In this document: piece after piece, positions 19,176-27,099 of the stretch
How the letters are laid out: every line of letters begins with the position of its first letter
Position numbering within the stretch: position 1 is the stretch's first letter
DNA from: Thalassotalea sp. HSM 43
GTDB taxonomy: Bacteria > Pseudomonadota > Gammaproteobacteria > Enterobacterales > Alteromonadaceae
Length of the DNA stretch: 64,000 nt
NCBI RefSeq assembly: GCF_004752005.1
Contig: NZ_CP038493.1
Coordinates: 434,001-498,000, forward strand
Direction: 5' to 3'
Program-made: the position numbers and the translations under genes
Notes under the pieces: model-generated
Seen by the model: only the letters and a program-made list of their open reading frames with translations
What the model was told of the DNA's origin: nothing
Database searches by the model: none

Positions 19176-20264
19176 TTAATTTTGCTCAGCAAGAGCGGCG
19201 AGAAGATCAGCTTGGTTTTCTTGCATGATTGGTTCAAGCACCAATTGCAAGTTACCTTCCATCACTTCACCTAATCTATATAGAGTCAAGTTGATACGAT
19301 GATCTGTCATTCGGCTTTGTGGGTAGTTATATGTGCGAATACGTTCTGAACGATCACCACTGGCAACCAATGAACGACGCGATGACTCTTCTTCTGAACG
19401 TCGTTTGTCATCTTCAGCCTGCTGTAAACGCGCGGCAAGTACCGACATCGCTTGCGCACGGTTTTTATGCTGAGAACGTTGATCCTGACATTCAACCACA
19501 ATACCGGTTGGCATATGGGTAATACGTATCGCCGAGTCCGTTTTGTTAACGTGCTGACCACCAGCACCGGATGCTCTAAAGGTATCGACTTTCAAATCAG
19601 CTTTGTTAATTTCAATCGCTTGTGATTCTGGGATTTCCGGCATCACCACCACAGTACAGGCAGAGGTATGAACACGACCTTGTGATTCGGTTTCTGGTAC
19701 ACGTTGTACACGGTGTCCACCACTTTCGTATTTCATTTGACCGTATACGCCGTCACCATTGAATTTAACAATGATTTCTTTGTAACCGCCATGCTCGCCT
19801 TCGTTCATGTTAATGACTTCGCTGCTCCAACCTTGCTTTTCAGCGTAGCGGCTATACATGCGATATAAGTCACCGGCGAAGATTGCCGCTTCATCGCCAC
19901 CGGCACCGGCACGAATTTCAACAAAACAGTTGTTATCGTCGTTTGGATCTTTTGGTAGCAACAGAATCTGTAAGTCGTGGGTTAAGGTTTCAATCGACTC
20001 TTTAGCCTCTTTAAACTCTTCCTGTGCCATTTCGCGCATATCAGGGTCGTCGTCTTTTAACATTTCTTGAGCCATGGCAAAATTGTCTTCTGCCTGCTTA
20101 TAATCGTTAAAAACTGTTGTGACTTCTTCAAGCTGAGAAAACTCTTGCGACAAGGCTCGAAACTTATCTTGATCGCCAATCACATCTGGATCTGATAATA
20201 AGTGTTGAACTTCTTCAAAGCGCTCAACCAGAATTTCCAGTTTTTGGTATACCGATTCTTTCAT
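19176..20264 (-). CDS. prfA: peptide chain release factor 1
   Basis: Terminates translation at UAA and UAG. The 362-residue protein shows GGQ at residues 235-237 ([15 protein letters not shown]) for peptidyl-tRNA hydrolysis. The stop-codon recognition tripeptide is PET at 190-192 ([11 protein letters not shown]), the PxT form that defines RF1. The N-terminal domain (1-100) is helical. Gene order hemA-prfA-prmC is conserved. The Gln of GGQ is the target of the adjacent PrmC. Confidence 0.97.
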   Translation of the reverse strand: MKESVYQKLEILVERFEEVQHLLSDPDVIGDQDKFRALSQEFSQLEEVTTVFNDYKQAEDNFAMAQEMLKDDDPDMREMAQEEFKEAKESIETLTHDLQILLLPKDPNDDNNCFVEIRAGAGGDEAAIFAGDLYRMYSRYAEKQGWSSEVINMNEGEHGGYKEIIVKFNGDGVYGQMKYESGGHRVQRVPETESQGRVHTSACTVVVMPEIPESQAIEINKADLKVDTFRASGAGGQHVNKTDSAIRITHMPTGIVVECQDQRSQHKNRAQAMSVLAARLQQAEDDKRRSEEESSRRSLVASGDRSERIRTYNYPQSRMTDHRINLTLYRLGEVMEGNLQLVLEPIMQENQADLLAALAEQN

Positions 20265-20319
20265 GTAGTTATTTTCACCAAAAGATTAAAATATTGTGAG
20301 ATGTCTGCGTGGTTTAAAT

Positions 20320-21591
20320 CTAGTTATCTTTCGAGTCTAAATCAAAAACGTCATGTAAATAGATAAGCTTGTCTAGCTCACCACCTTGTGCAGCCTGTTG
20401 AATAGCACGCGTTGGTGCGTGCATTAAATTATTGGTTAGTTTGGTCGCCAACTCCGCCATTACCGCCTGCGGATCTTTGTTATTGGCTAATTGTTGCTTG
20501 GCTTTTAATAACAGCTCGTCACGTCTGCCTAGGCACTGATTACGATAAGCAACCACCGAATTTTGCGTGTTTAAGCCACGCAACCACGCCATAAAGTCAT
20601 CAGTACCGCTACCGACAATTTTTTCGGCATCAATTGCAGCCTTACGACGGTTTTCCATATTCTGTGCAACAATACCCTGTAAATCATCAACGGTATATAG
20701 GAAAACATCTTCTAGCTCCCCTACTTGCTCCTCAATGTCTCGAGGCACCGCAATATCGACCATAAATATCGGTCTATGGCGACGTTTTTCGAGGGCTTGT
20801 TCAATCATACCTTTACCGAGTATTGGCAAGGTCGAACCGGTTGAAGATATAACGATATCAGCATCACAGATGTGCTCTGGGATTTGCGCTAAGGTAATAA
20901 CTTCGGCGCCAATTTCCCGTGCCAGGTTTTCAGCGCGAGCAACGGTACGGTTGGCAACGGTGATTTTACTGACTTGATTGTCATACAAGTGCTTAGCAAC
21001 CAATTCGATGGTTTCACCCGCACCAATCAGTAATACTTTTGATTTTTTCAGGTTGGCAAATATGTGCTTGGCTAAATTTACCGCGGCAAACGCTACAGAA
21101 ACCGCACTTGAGCCTATCTCGGTTTCTGTGCGCACTTCTTTTGCGACACCGAACGTGCGTTGAAATAAGCGTTCCATCACGACTTGCATAGAACCTGCGG
21201 CTTTAGCCTGTGAATAGGCTTGTTTCATCTGGCCCAGTATTTGTGGTTCACCTAAGATTAGGGAATCCAAACCACAAGCCACGCGCATCATATGATTAAC
21301 GGCTTGACTGTCATGGTGCCAATATAAAGAAGGCGCAATCAGGTTTGATGATACCTTGTGGTATTGTTGTAACCAGTCAATGATTTGCTGTTGCACAACA
21401 TCCATCGGTCGGTCTTGCACAAAATACAATTCCGTACGATTACAGGTCGATAAGATGGCAGCTTCTTTGCACTCTAAATCGTCTACCATCTGCTGCAAAG
21501 CATGAGTCAGATTGTCTGGGGTAAAGGCCACTTTTTCGCGCACCGATACCGGCGCGGTTTTATGGTTTATTCCGACAGCAAAAATGGACAT
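20320..21591 (-). CDS. hemA: glutamyl-tRNA reductase
   Basis: First committed step of C5-pathway tetrapyrrole synthesis: reduces glutamyl-tRNA(Glu) to glutamate-1-semialdehyde with NADPH. The 423-residue protein has the catalytic Cys50 in LSTCNRTELYF and the NADPH-binding segment VLLIGAGETIELVAKHL (near 186-202). A C-terminal helical dimerisation domain follows (310-415). It opens the hemA-prfA-prmC operon and is divergent from lolB, as in E. coli. The 180-bp divergent region is AT-rich and must hold both promoters; I did not pick boxes. Confidence 0.97.
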   Translation of the reverse strand: MSIFAVGINHKTAPVSVREKVAFTPDNLTHALQQMVDDLECKEAAILSTCNRTELYFVQDRPMDVVQQQIIDWLQQYHKVSSNLIAPSLYWHHDSQAVNHMMRVACGLDSLILGEPQILGQMKQAYSQAKAAGSMQVVMERLFQRTFGVAKEVRTETEIGSSAVSVAFAAVNLAKHIFANLKKSKVLLIGAGETIELVAKHLYDNQVSKITVANRTVARAENLAREIGAEVITLAQIPEHICDADIVISSTGSTLPILGKGMIEQALEKRRHRPIFMVDIAVPRDIEEQVGELEDVFLYTVDDLQGIVAQNMENRRKAAIDAEKIVGSGTDDFMAWLRGLNTQNSVVAYRNQCLGRRDELLLKAKQQLANNKDPQAVMAELATKLTNNLMHAPTRAIQQAAQGGELDKLIYLHDVFDLDSKDN

Positions 21592-21771
21592 ATAATAACA
21601 ACGAACCTGTATTGTTTTGTCTTTCTCAACATAAACGTTGAAAATTGCGACACTTGTATCAACAAACTAGTGAAAAAAATCTAATTAGCTGTTAATTTTA
21701 CGAGATTCGGGCAAAGATGAAAAGACACCAGCCCAGATAACAATAACTTTTTTGAGGTTTTTAGCTGATTT

Positions 21772-22437
21772 ATGACAGTTTCCCTGCTCCAGCACACACA
21801 TCAAAATAATAAAACACGCAAGGCGACGCTATCTTTTGCGTCATTGCTACGGTTATTTTCCCTATTTATGGTCATTGCCCTTAGTGGTTGCCAAACCTTA
21901 TATAGTGATAGCGAACTTTATCAAAACCAAAAGCTACGTGAACAAAGTCTTAGTGACGTTAATGACTGGCTTATTCGCGGAAAAATCGCATTTATTGCGC
22001 CGGATGAAAAACAAAGTGCTAATTTATATTGGCGCCGAATCGGTGAAAATCAGCAACTTAGATTGACCACCTTTTTAGGGGTTAACGTATTAAGTCTAGA
22101 ATCTAAAGACGGTATGCACACCATCACGGTTGATGGCAACACCTATCAAGACCAAGATCTTGATTACTTGATACAAAGTGTCTCTGGTATCGCCTTGCCC
22201 GTCGCAGCGCTTAGTCAATGGTTAAAAGGTTTGCCATACAGTGAGTCCGACCAATTCCAATACAGCGATAGCACACAATTACCAAGCCAACTCAGTGCCG
22301 AAGTTAATGGTAAGCAATATCAGCTCGAGTATCAGAGCTATACCCTAGTCAATAACTTGCGACTGACCAACAAGCTCAGCATTGATTATAAAGACATGCG
22401 CATCAAATTAGCCATTAGTGAATGGGAGTTGCTTTGA
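21772..22437 (+). CDS. lolB: outer-membrane lipoprotein receptor LolB
   Basis: Accepts lipoproteins from LolA and inserts them into the outer membrane; essential. The 221-residue precursor has an unusually long N-region (MTVSLLQHTHQNNKTRK) before the hydrophobic core, then lipobox LSGC with Cys40. The mature sequence holds the LolB features WLIRGKIAFIAPDEKQSANLYWRR and LRLTTFLGVNVLSLE. The stop overlaps the ispE start (TGATG). Order lolB-ispE-prs matches E. coli. A shorter start at an internal ATG (21866) would leave too short an n-region, so the longer one is kept. Confidence 0.92.
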   Translation: MTVSLLQHTHQNNKTRKATLSFASLLRLFSLFMVIALSGCQTLYSDSELYQNQKLREQSLSDVNDWLIRGKIAFIAPDEKQSANLYWRRIGENQQLRLTTFLGVNVLSLESKDGMHTITVDGNTYQDQDLDYLIQSVSGIALPVAALSQWLKGLPYSESDQFQYSDSTQLPSQLSAEVNGKQYQLEYQSYTLVNNLRLTNKLSIDYKDMRIKLAISEWELL

Positions 22438-23285
22438 TGTCTGATGATTTTATCCGCTTTAGCAGCGTCGCTAAAATTAATCGGTTTTTGCATATTACCG
22501 GCCGTCGTCAGGATGGCTATCATGAATTGCAATCGGTATTCCAATTCCTCAATTTTGGTGATTTTCTCGAGTATAAAGTTAGCCAAACTGGAAACATAAA
22601 TTTACTAACACCGATTGCTGGCGTCGATAATGACAGTAATTTAATTGTCAAAGCGGCTAACGCACTAAAGCCATTCGCCAGCGCCGACCTTGGTGTTGAT
22701 ATCAAACTAGAGAAAAACCTGCCGATGGGTGGCGGTTTGGGCGGTGGCTCGTCAAATGCGGCAACCACCTTGCTGGCATTAAATGCCTTGTGGAAACTTG
22801 GCCTTGACCAGCAAACCCTTATAAATATTGGTGTTAAACTCGGTGCTGATGTCCCAGTATTTATTAAAGGAGTGACTGCTTTTGCCGAAGGCATCGGTGA
22901 AAAGCTGCAACCATTTTACTGCGATCAACCTTGGTTTTTAGTCACCATACCTGGGGTTGAAATATCAACCGCAAGCGTGTTTACGCATAAAGATTTGCCA
23001 CGCTCGACTGCAAAACATACTATAGAAGAGATTGATATCGATCAGTGTGTTAATGATTGCGAAGCACTGGTAAGAAAACTGTATCCTGAGGTTGAAAAGT
23101 TGATGGCTTGGTTGCTAGAATACGCGCCGTCAAGACTAACAGGTACTGGTGCTTGTATTTTCTCGACTTTTTCTGATAAAAAGTCAGCGGAACAATTACA
23201 AGCGAAATTACCAAAAGGGGTGAAATCCTTTGTTGCTCAAGGTCTGACACAGTCTCCCACACTGCACGAGTTACAGCAGTTGTAG
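22437..23285 (+). CDS. ispE: 4-diphosphocytidyl-2-C-methyl-D-erythritol kinase
   Basis: GHMP-family kinase of the MEP isoprenoid pathway; phosphorylates CDP-methylerythritol at the 2-position. Start at MSDDFIRFSSVAKINRFLHI is chosen because GGGAG lies nine bases upstream and the ATG overlaps the lolB stop (TGATG); an in-frame ATG 15 bases earlier lies before that site. The ATP-binding motif PMGGGLGGGSSNAATTL is near residues 91-107 and the GHMP C-terminal motif LTGTGACIFSTF is near 234-245. The 282-residue length is normal. prs follows after about 150 bases. Confidence 0.96.
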   Translation: MSDDFIRFSSVAKINRFLHITGRRQDGYHELQSVFQFLNFGDFLEYKVSQTGNINLLTPIAGVDNDSNLIVKAANALKPFASADLGVDIKLEKNLPMGGGLGGGSSNAATTLLALNALWKLGLDQQTLINIGVKLGADVPVFIKGVTAFAEGIGEKLQPFYCDQPWFLVTIPGVEISTASVFTHKDLPRSTAKHTIEEIDIDQCVNDCEALVRKLYPEVEKLMAWLLEYAPSRLTGTGACIFSTFSDKKSAEQLQAKLPKGVKSFVAQGLTQSPTLHELQQL

Positions 23286-23434
23286 GGAATTACCGACCAC
23301 AAAGTTGGTACAGATGCTAACATTAAAGCTAGTTAGCAACGCAGCCTTGGTTTTGAAGACTGATAGACTGCAATAGCGGCTTCAAGGTTAAGTGTATTAT
23401 GTTTAATGATGTCAAAGTTTCTGAGGAACTGACA

Positions 23435-24382
23435 GTGCCTGACATGAAAATTTTTGCGGGTAACGCCACCCCTGAACTGGCTAAAAAGATCGCCGATCGT
23501 TTATACATCAGCATTGGTGATGCGAAAGTAGGCAGCTTCAGCGATGGTGAAATCAGCGTTGAAATTACTGAGAACGTTCGTGGTTCTGACGTTTTTATAA
23601 TCCAATCTACTTGTGCTCCAACTAACAATAACCTAATGGAATTGATCGTAATGGTCGATGCGTTACGTCGTGCATCTGCAGGCCGTATTACCGCTGTTAT
23701 TCCTTACTTCGGTTATGCTCGTCAAGACCGTCGTGTACGCAGTGCGCGTGTGCCAATTACAGCGAAAGTGGTTGCTGACTTCTTATCGAGTGTTGGTGTT
23801 GACCGTGTACTTACAGTTGATTTGCACGCAGAACAAATTCAAGGTTTCTTCGACGTACCAGTAGATAATGTATTCGGCTCGCCAATCTTGCTTGAAGACA
23901 TGTTAGGTAAAGAATTAGATAACCCAGTGATTGTCTCTCCAGACATTGGTGGTGTTGTACGTGCACGTGCCGTTGCCAAACTGTTAGACGATACTGACTT
24001 AGCCATCATCGACAAACGTCGTCCAAAAGCGAATGTATCGCAAGTTATGCATATCATTGGTGATGTTGAAGGTCGTGACTGTATTATCGTTGATGACATG
24101 ATTGATACTGGCGGTACGCTTTGTAAAGCGGCTGAAGCACTAAAAGAACATGGTGCTCGTCGTGTATTTGCTTATGCAACTCACCCAGTATTCAGTGGCA
24201 ATGCCGCAGAAAACATTCGCAATTCTGTTATTGATGAAATGGTGGTTACCGATTCAATTCCTTTATCAGATGAATTCAAGTCAATAGACAAGGTTCGTCA
24301 GCTGTCATTATCAGGCATGTTGTCAGAAGCCATTCGTCGCGTTAGCAACGAAGAGTCTATCTCGGCAATGTTTGAAGCGTAA
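23435..24382 (+). CDS. prs: ribose-phosphate pyrophosphokinase
   Basis: Makes PRPP from ribose 5-phosphate and ATP for nucleotide, His and Trp synthesis. The start is almost certainly the GTG at 23435: it yields [20 protein letters not shown], the canonical gammaproteobacterial N terminus, and exactly the 315 residues of E. coli Prs. TGAGGAA lies just upstream. An ATG 36 bases earlier would add 12 non-conserved residues. Motifs: [16 protein letters not shown] (flexible loop), [11 protein letters not shown], and the PRPP loop [13 protein letters not shown]. It ends in a strong terminator. Confidence 0.96.
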   Translation: MPDMKIFAGNATPELAKKIADRLYISIGDAKVGSFSDGEISVEITENVRGSDVFIIQSTCAPTNNNLMELIVMVDALRRASAGRITAVIPYFGYARQDRRVRSARVPITAKVVADFLSSVGVDRVLTVDLHAEQIQGFFDVPVDNVFGSPILLEDMLGKELDNPVIVSPDIGGVVRARAVAKLLDDTDLAIIDKRRPKANVSQVMHIIGDVEGRDCIIVDDMIDTGGTLCKAAEALKEHGARRVFAYATHPVFSGNAAENIRNSVIDEMVVTDSIPLSDEFKSIDKVRQLSLSGMLSEAIRRVSNEESISAMFEA

Positions 24383-24400
24383 TAAGCTACAAATAATGAC

Positions 24401-24429
24401 AAAAAAGTGCGCCTTATGGCGCACTTTTT
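24401..24429 (+). terminator. rho-independent terminator of prs
   Basis: AAAAAGTGCGCC-TTAT-GGCGCACTTTTT, 19 bases after the prs stop. Confidence 0.9.
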
Positions 24430-24431
24430 GT

Positions 24432-24459
24432 TTGTTAATGGTGTGAAAAGTGTTATCAT
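24432..24459 (+). promoter_or_regulatory. putative sigma70 promoter of rplY
   Basis: TTGTTA (24432-24437), a 16-base spacer and TATCAT (24454-24459), directly after the prs terminator and about 145 bases before the rplY start. The match is fair and the position sensible, but it has not been tested. Confidence 0.4.
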
Positions 24460-24472
24460 GCCGCGCCTTTTT

Positions 24473-24505
24473 ATGGTAAGTGCCCGTTTTACTTGTACTT
24501 ACCAT
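24473..24505 (+). promoter_or_regulatory. inverted repeat in the rplY leader, candidate L25 autoregulatory hairpin
   Basis: A perfect 9-bp inverted repeat, ATGGTAAGT / ACTTACCAT, with a 15-base loop (GCCCGTTTTACTTGT). It lies in the predicted 5' leader of rplY and has no T-run, so it is not a plain terminator. In E. coli and relatives, L25 represses translation of its own mRNA through a structured leader; whether this hairpin is part of such a structure is inference. Confidence 0.4.
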
Positions 24506-24605
24506 AGCAGTTGAATCCATTTATATGTTTAAGGGGTTTAGCTACGGATTGTTTTTTGGTCGCGAAAAGCAATAAATTTTAATTTTTTATTTAAGAGATA
24601 ATATC

Positions 24606-25244
24606 ATGGATATTTTAAATCTAGATGCTGAAGTACGTACAGACTTGGGGAAAGGTGCGAGCCGCCGCCTACGTCATGCGAACAAAGTTCCAGCTATCGT
24701 TTACGGTACAGGTGCTGATGCAGTATCTATCACTCTAGCTCACAACAAAGTTTACCGTGCGCAAGAAGAAGAAGCTTTTTACTCACAAGTTCTTACTTTA
24801 AATGTTGACGGTAAGTCAGTTGATGTCGTACTAAAAGACATGCAACGTCACCCGTTCAAGCAGCAAATCATGCACTTGGACTTCTTGCGTGTTGACGCTA
24901 AGAAAGAACTTCACCAGCACGTTCCACTTCACTTCATCAACGAAGAAGAAGTAACTAAAGGTGGCGTTACTCTAGCTCACACTGCAAACGACATTGAAGT
25001 TGCTTGTTTGCCAGCAGACCTACCAGAGTTCATCGAAGTTGATTGTGCAGGCATGGAAGTTGGTCAAACTCTTCACTTGTCAGACATCACTCTTCCTAAA
25101 GGTGTGACTTCTGTAGAACTAGCTAAAGGCGAAGATCACGACCAAGCGGTTGTATCTGCGAACGCTCCTAAAGCCGCAAGCTCAGACAGCGAAGAAGCTG
25201 ACGAAGCTGCTGCTGAAGGTGGTGAAGAAGCAGCTGAAGAATAA
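24606..25244 (+). CDS. rplY: 50S ribosomal protein L25, long (TL5/CTC) form
   Basis: Binds 5S rRNA in the central protuberance of the 50S subunit. Residues 1-95 are the L25 domain ([25 protein letters not shown] and [20 protein letters not shown]). Residues 100-185 form the extra beta domain of TL5/CTC proteins. Then comes an acidic Ala/Glu tail (about 190-212). At 212 residues it is twice as long as E. coli L25 (94), but this form is normal in many marine gammaproteobacteria. Codon use is strongly biased as in highly expressed genes. pth follows 14 bases later. Confidence 0.95.
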   Translation: MDILNLDAEVRTDLGKGASRRLRHANKVPAIVYGTGADAVSITLAHNKVYRAQEEEAFYSQVLTLNVDGKSVDVVLKDMQRHPFKQQIMHLDFLRVDAKKELHQHVPLHFINEEEVTKGGVTLAHTANDIEVACLPADLPEFIEVDCAGMEVGQTLHLSDITLPKGVTSVELAKGEDHDQAVVSANAPKAASSDSEEADEAAAEGGEEAAEE

Positions 25245-25258
25245 TCGCGAGGGCAACC

Positions 25259-25849
25259 TTGACGACTAATATTCAGTTGGTTGTGGGCCTGGGTAATCCA
25301 GGCCCCGAATACTCTAGAACCCGCCATAATGCAGGTGTCTGGTTTGTTGAAGAACTTGCTAGACAATATAATATCTCCCTGTCTCCCGACAAAAAATATC
25401 ATGGCATGTACGGCAAAGGCCTAATAGGCGATAACGTCGTTCACTTATTGATCCCGACAACATTTATGAATCGAAGTGGTAAGGCAGTCGCGCCTTTAGC
25501 CAACTTTTTCCGCATTCCTGTTGACAACATTTTGGTCGCTCACGACGAACTGGATCTTGATCCTGGCGTGGTGAAAATCAAACAAGGTGGCGGTCATGGT
25601 GGTCATAACGGTTTAAGAGACATCATCGCTTGCATGGCGAATCAAAAAGATTTCTATCGTCTTAGGGTTGGCATTGGTCACCCTGGACACAAAGATAGAG
25701 TCAGTGGTTATGTGTTGGGCAAAGCCCCACAAAACGAGCAGACTCTATTCGATCAATGTATAGATGAAGCAGCACGCTGCTTTGCAATCTGGGAACAGGA
25801 CGGCTTGAAGAAAGCGCAAAACCGTCTACATTCCTTTAAAGCGCAATAA
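25259..25849 (+). CDS. pth: peptidyl-tRNA hydrolase
   Basis: Releases tRNA from prematurely dropped peptidyl-tRNA; essential in most bacteria. The start is a TTG (25259-25261) with GAGGG nine bases before, giving [19 protein letters not shown]; no ATG lies near. Catalytic His is in [12 protein letters not shown] (about residue 23). [12 protein letters not shown] and [11 protein letters not shown] supply the substrate-binding Asn and the conserved Asp. The 196-residue length is normal. rplY-pth-ychF order is conserved among gammaproteobacteria, and spacing of 14 and 19 bases suggests one operon. Confidence 0.95.
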   Translation: MTTNIQLVVGLGNPGPEYSRTRHNAGVWFVEELARQYNISLSPDKKYHGMYGKGLIGDNVVHLLIPTTFMNRSGKAVAPLANFFRIPVDNILVAHDELDLDPGVVKIKQGGGHGGHNGLRDIIACMANQKDFYRLRVGIGHPGHKDRVSGYVLGKAPQNEQTLFDQCIDEAARCFAIWEQDGLKKAQNRLHSFKAQ

Positions 25850-25868
25850 CAGTACAGGATTATCAACC

Positions 25869-26960
25869 ATGGGTTTTAAGTGTGGTATTGTTGGTTTACC
25901 TAATGTCGGTAAATCTACCCTTTTCAATGCATTAACCAAAGCGGGTATCGAGGCGGCAAACTTTCCGTTCTGTACCATCGAACCAAATACCGGTGTTGTA
26001 CCTGTACCAGATCCACGTCTGGACAAAATTGCCAGTATTGTTAGCCCAGAACGTGTTATTGCCACGACCATGGAATTTGTTGATATCGCCGGTCTTGTTG
26101 CTGGTGCGTCGAAAGGTGAAGGCCTAGGTAACAAGTTTTTAGGTAACATTCGTGAAACAGATGCAATTGGTCATGTTGTTCGTTGTTTTGAAAACGAAAA
26201 CATCGTGCACGTATCAGGTAAAGTTAATCCTAAAGAAGATATTGACGTTATCAATACTGAGTTAGCATTAGCCGATATGGAAGCGGCAGAGCGAGCATTA
26301 ACGCGCCAAGCTAAAAAAGCCAAAGGCGGCGATAAAGACGCTAAATTTGAATTGCCTATTCTCGAAAAAATACTAGCTCACGTTGAAGAAGGCCACATGA
26401 TCCGTTCGTTAGAATTAACGAAAGAAGAGATCGCTGCGGTTAAATACTTAAACTTCTTAACCCTCAAGCCAACCATGTACATTGCTAACGTTAATGACGA
26501 TGGCTTTGAAGACAACCCTTACCTTGATCAAGTGCGTGAAATCGCCGAATCAGAAGGCGCTGTCGTGGTAGCTGTGTGTGCTGAAATTGAAGGCGAGCTG
26601 TCTGAAATGGACGAAGATGACCGTGAGATGTTTATGGAAGAGATGGGCTTAGAAGAGCCAGGTCTTAACCGTGTGATCAATTCAGGCTATGGTTTATTAA
26701 ACCTGCAAACGTATTTTACCGCTGGTGTAAAAGAAGTACGTGCATGGACGTTTAAGCACAACTCGACCGCACCACAAGCTGCGGGCGTTATTCACACTGA
26801 CTTTGAACGTGGCTTTATCCGTGCCGAAGTGGTTGGCTATGACGACTTTATTGACTGCAATGGTGAATCAGGCGCTAAAGAAGCCGGTAAATGGCGTTTA
26901 GAAGGTAAAGACTACCTTGTTAAAGATGGCGACGTTATTCACTTCCGCTTCAACGTTTAA
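25869..26960 (+). CDS. ychF: redox-regulated ATPase YchF (OLA1 family)
   Basis: Obg-family P-loop protein that hydrolyses ATP rather than GTP, associates with ribosomes and affects the oxidative stress response. The 363-residue protein has the P-loop [17 protein letters not shown] (residues 6-22), switch [18 protein letters not shown] (near 71-86), the NVND element replacing NKxD (near 199) and a C-terminal TGS domain (280-363, [15 protein letters not shown]). It is the last gene of the rplY-pth-ychF group and ends before a bidirectional terminator. Confidence 0.97.
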   Translation: MGFKCGIVGLPNVGKSTLFNALTKAGIEAANFPFCTIEPNTGVVPVPDPRLDKIASIVSPERVIATTMEFVDIAGLVAGASKGEGLGNKFLGNIRETDAIGHVVRCFENENIVHVSGKVNPKEDIDVINTELALADMEAAERALTRQAKKAKGGDKDAKFELPILEKILAHVEEGHMIRSLELTKEEIAAVKYLNFLTLKPTMYIANVNDDGFEDNPYLDQVREIAESEGAVVVAVCAEIEGELSEMDEDDREMFMEEMGLEEPGLNRVINSGYGLLNLQTYFTAGVKEVRAWTFKHNSTAPQAAGVIHTDFERGFIRAEVVGYDDFIDCNGESGAKEAGKWRLEGKDYLVKDGDVIHFRFNV

Positions 26961-27022
26961 AACGCGTTTAACACTCGTTTAACAGCATGTAAGCAACGCA
27001 AAAGTCACTGCTTTACAAACAG

Positions 27023-27053
27023 CAAAAAGCCCGTTTAAAACGGGCTTTTTTTA
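27023..27053. terminator. bidirectional rho-independent terminator between ychF and adhE
   Basis: GCAAAAAGCCCGT-TTAA-ACGGGCTTTTTTT between two convergent genes. It lies 62 bases after the ychF stop and 47 bases past the adhE stop, with A- and T-runs on both sides, so it can serve both. Confidence 0.85.
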
Positions 27054-27099
27054 TGCCATGAATATAGCTAAAACGTGACGCGTAAATCGTAACTGTTAA

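Noticed and set aside
19691-19700. PET instead of PAT in the RF1 codon-recognition loop as a possible change in stop-codon use
   Set aside because: PxT is the RF1 signature and PET also occurs in other bacterial RF1 proteins as far as I recall; TAG and TAA stops are used normally in the window.
23286-23434. tRNA gene between ispE and prs, as found in some gammaproteobacteria
   Set aside because: No cloverleaf, T-arm GGTTCRA or acceptor complementarity could be found in the gap.
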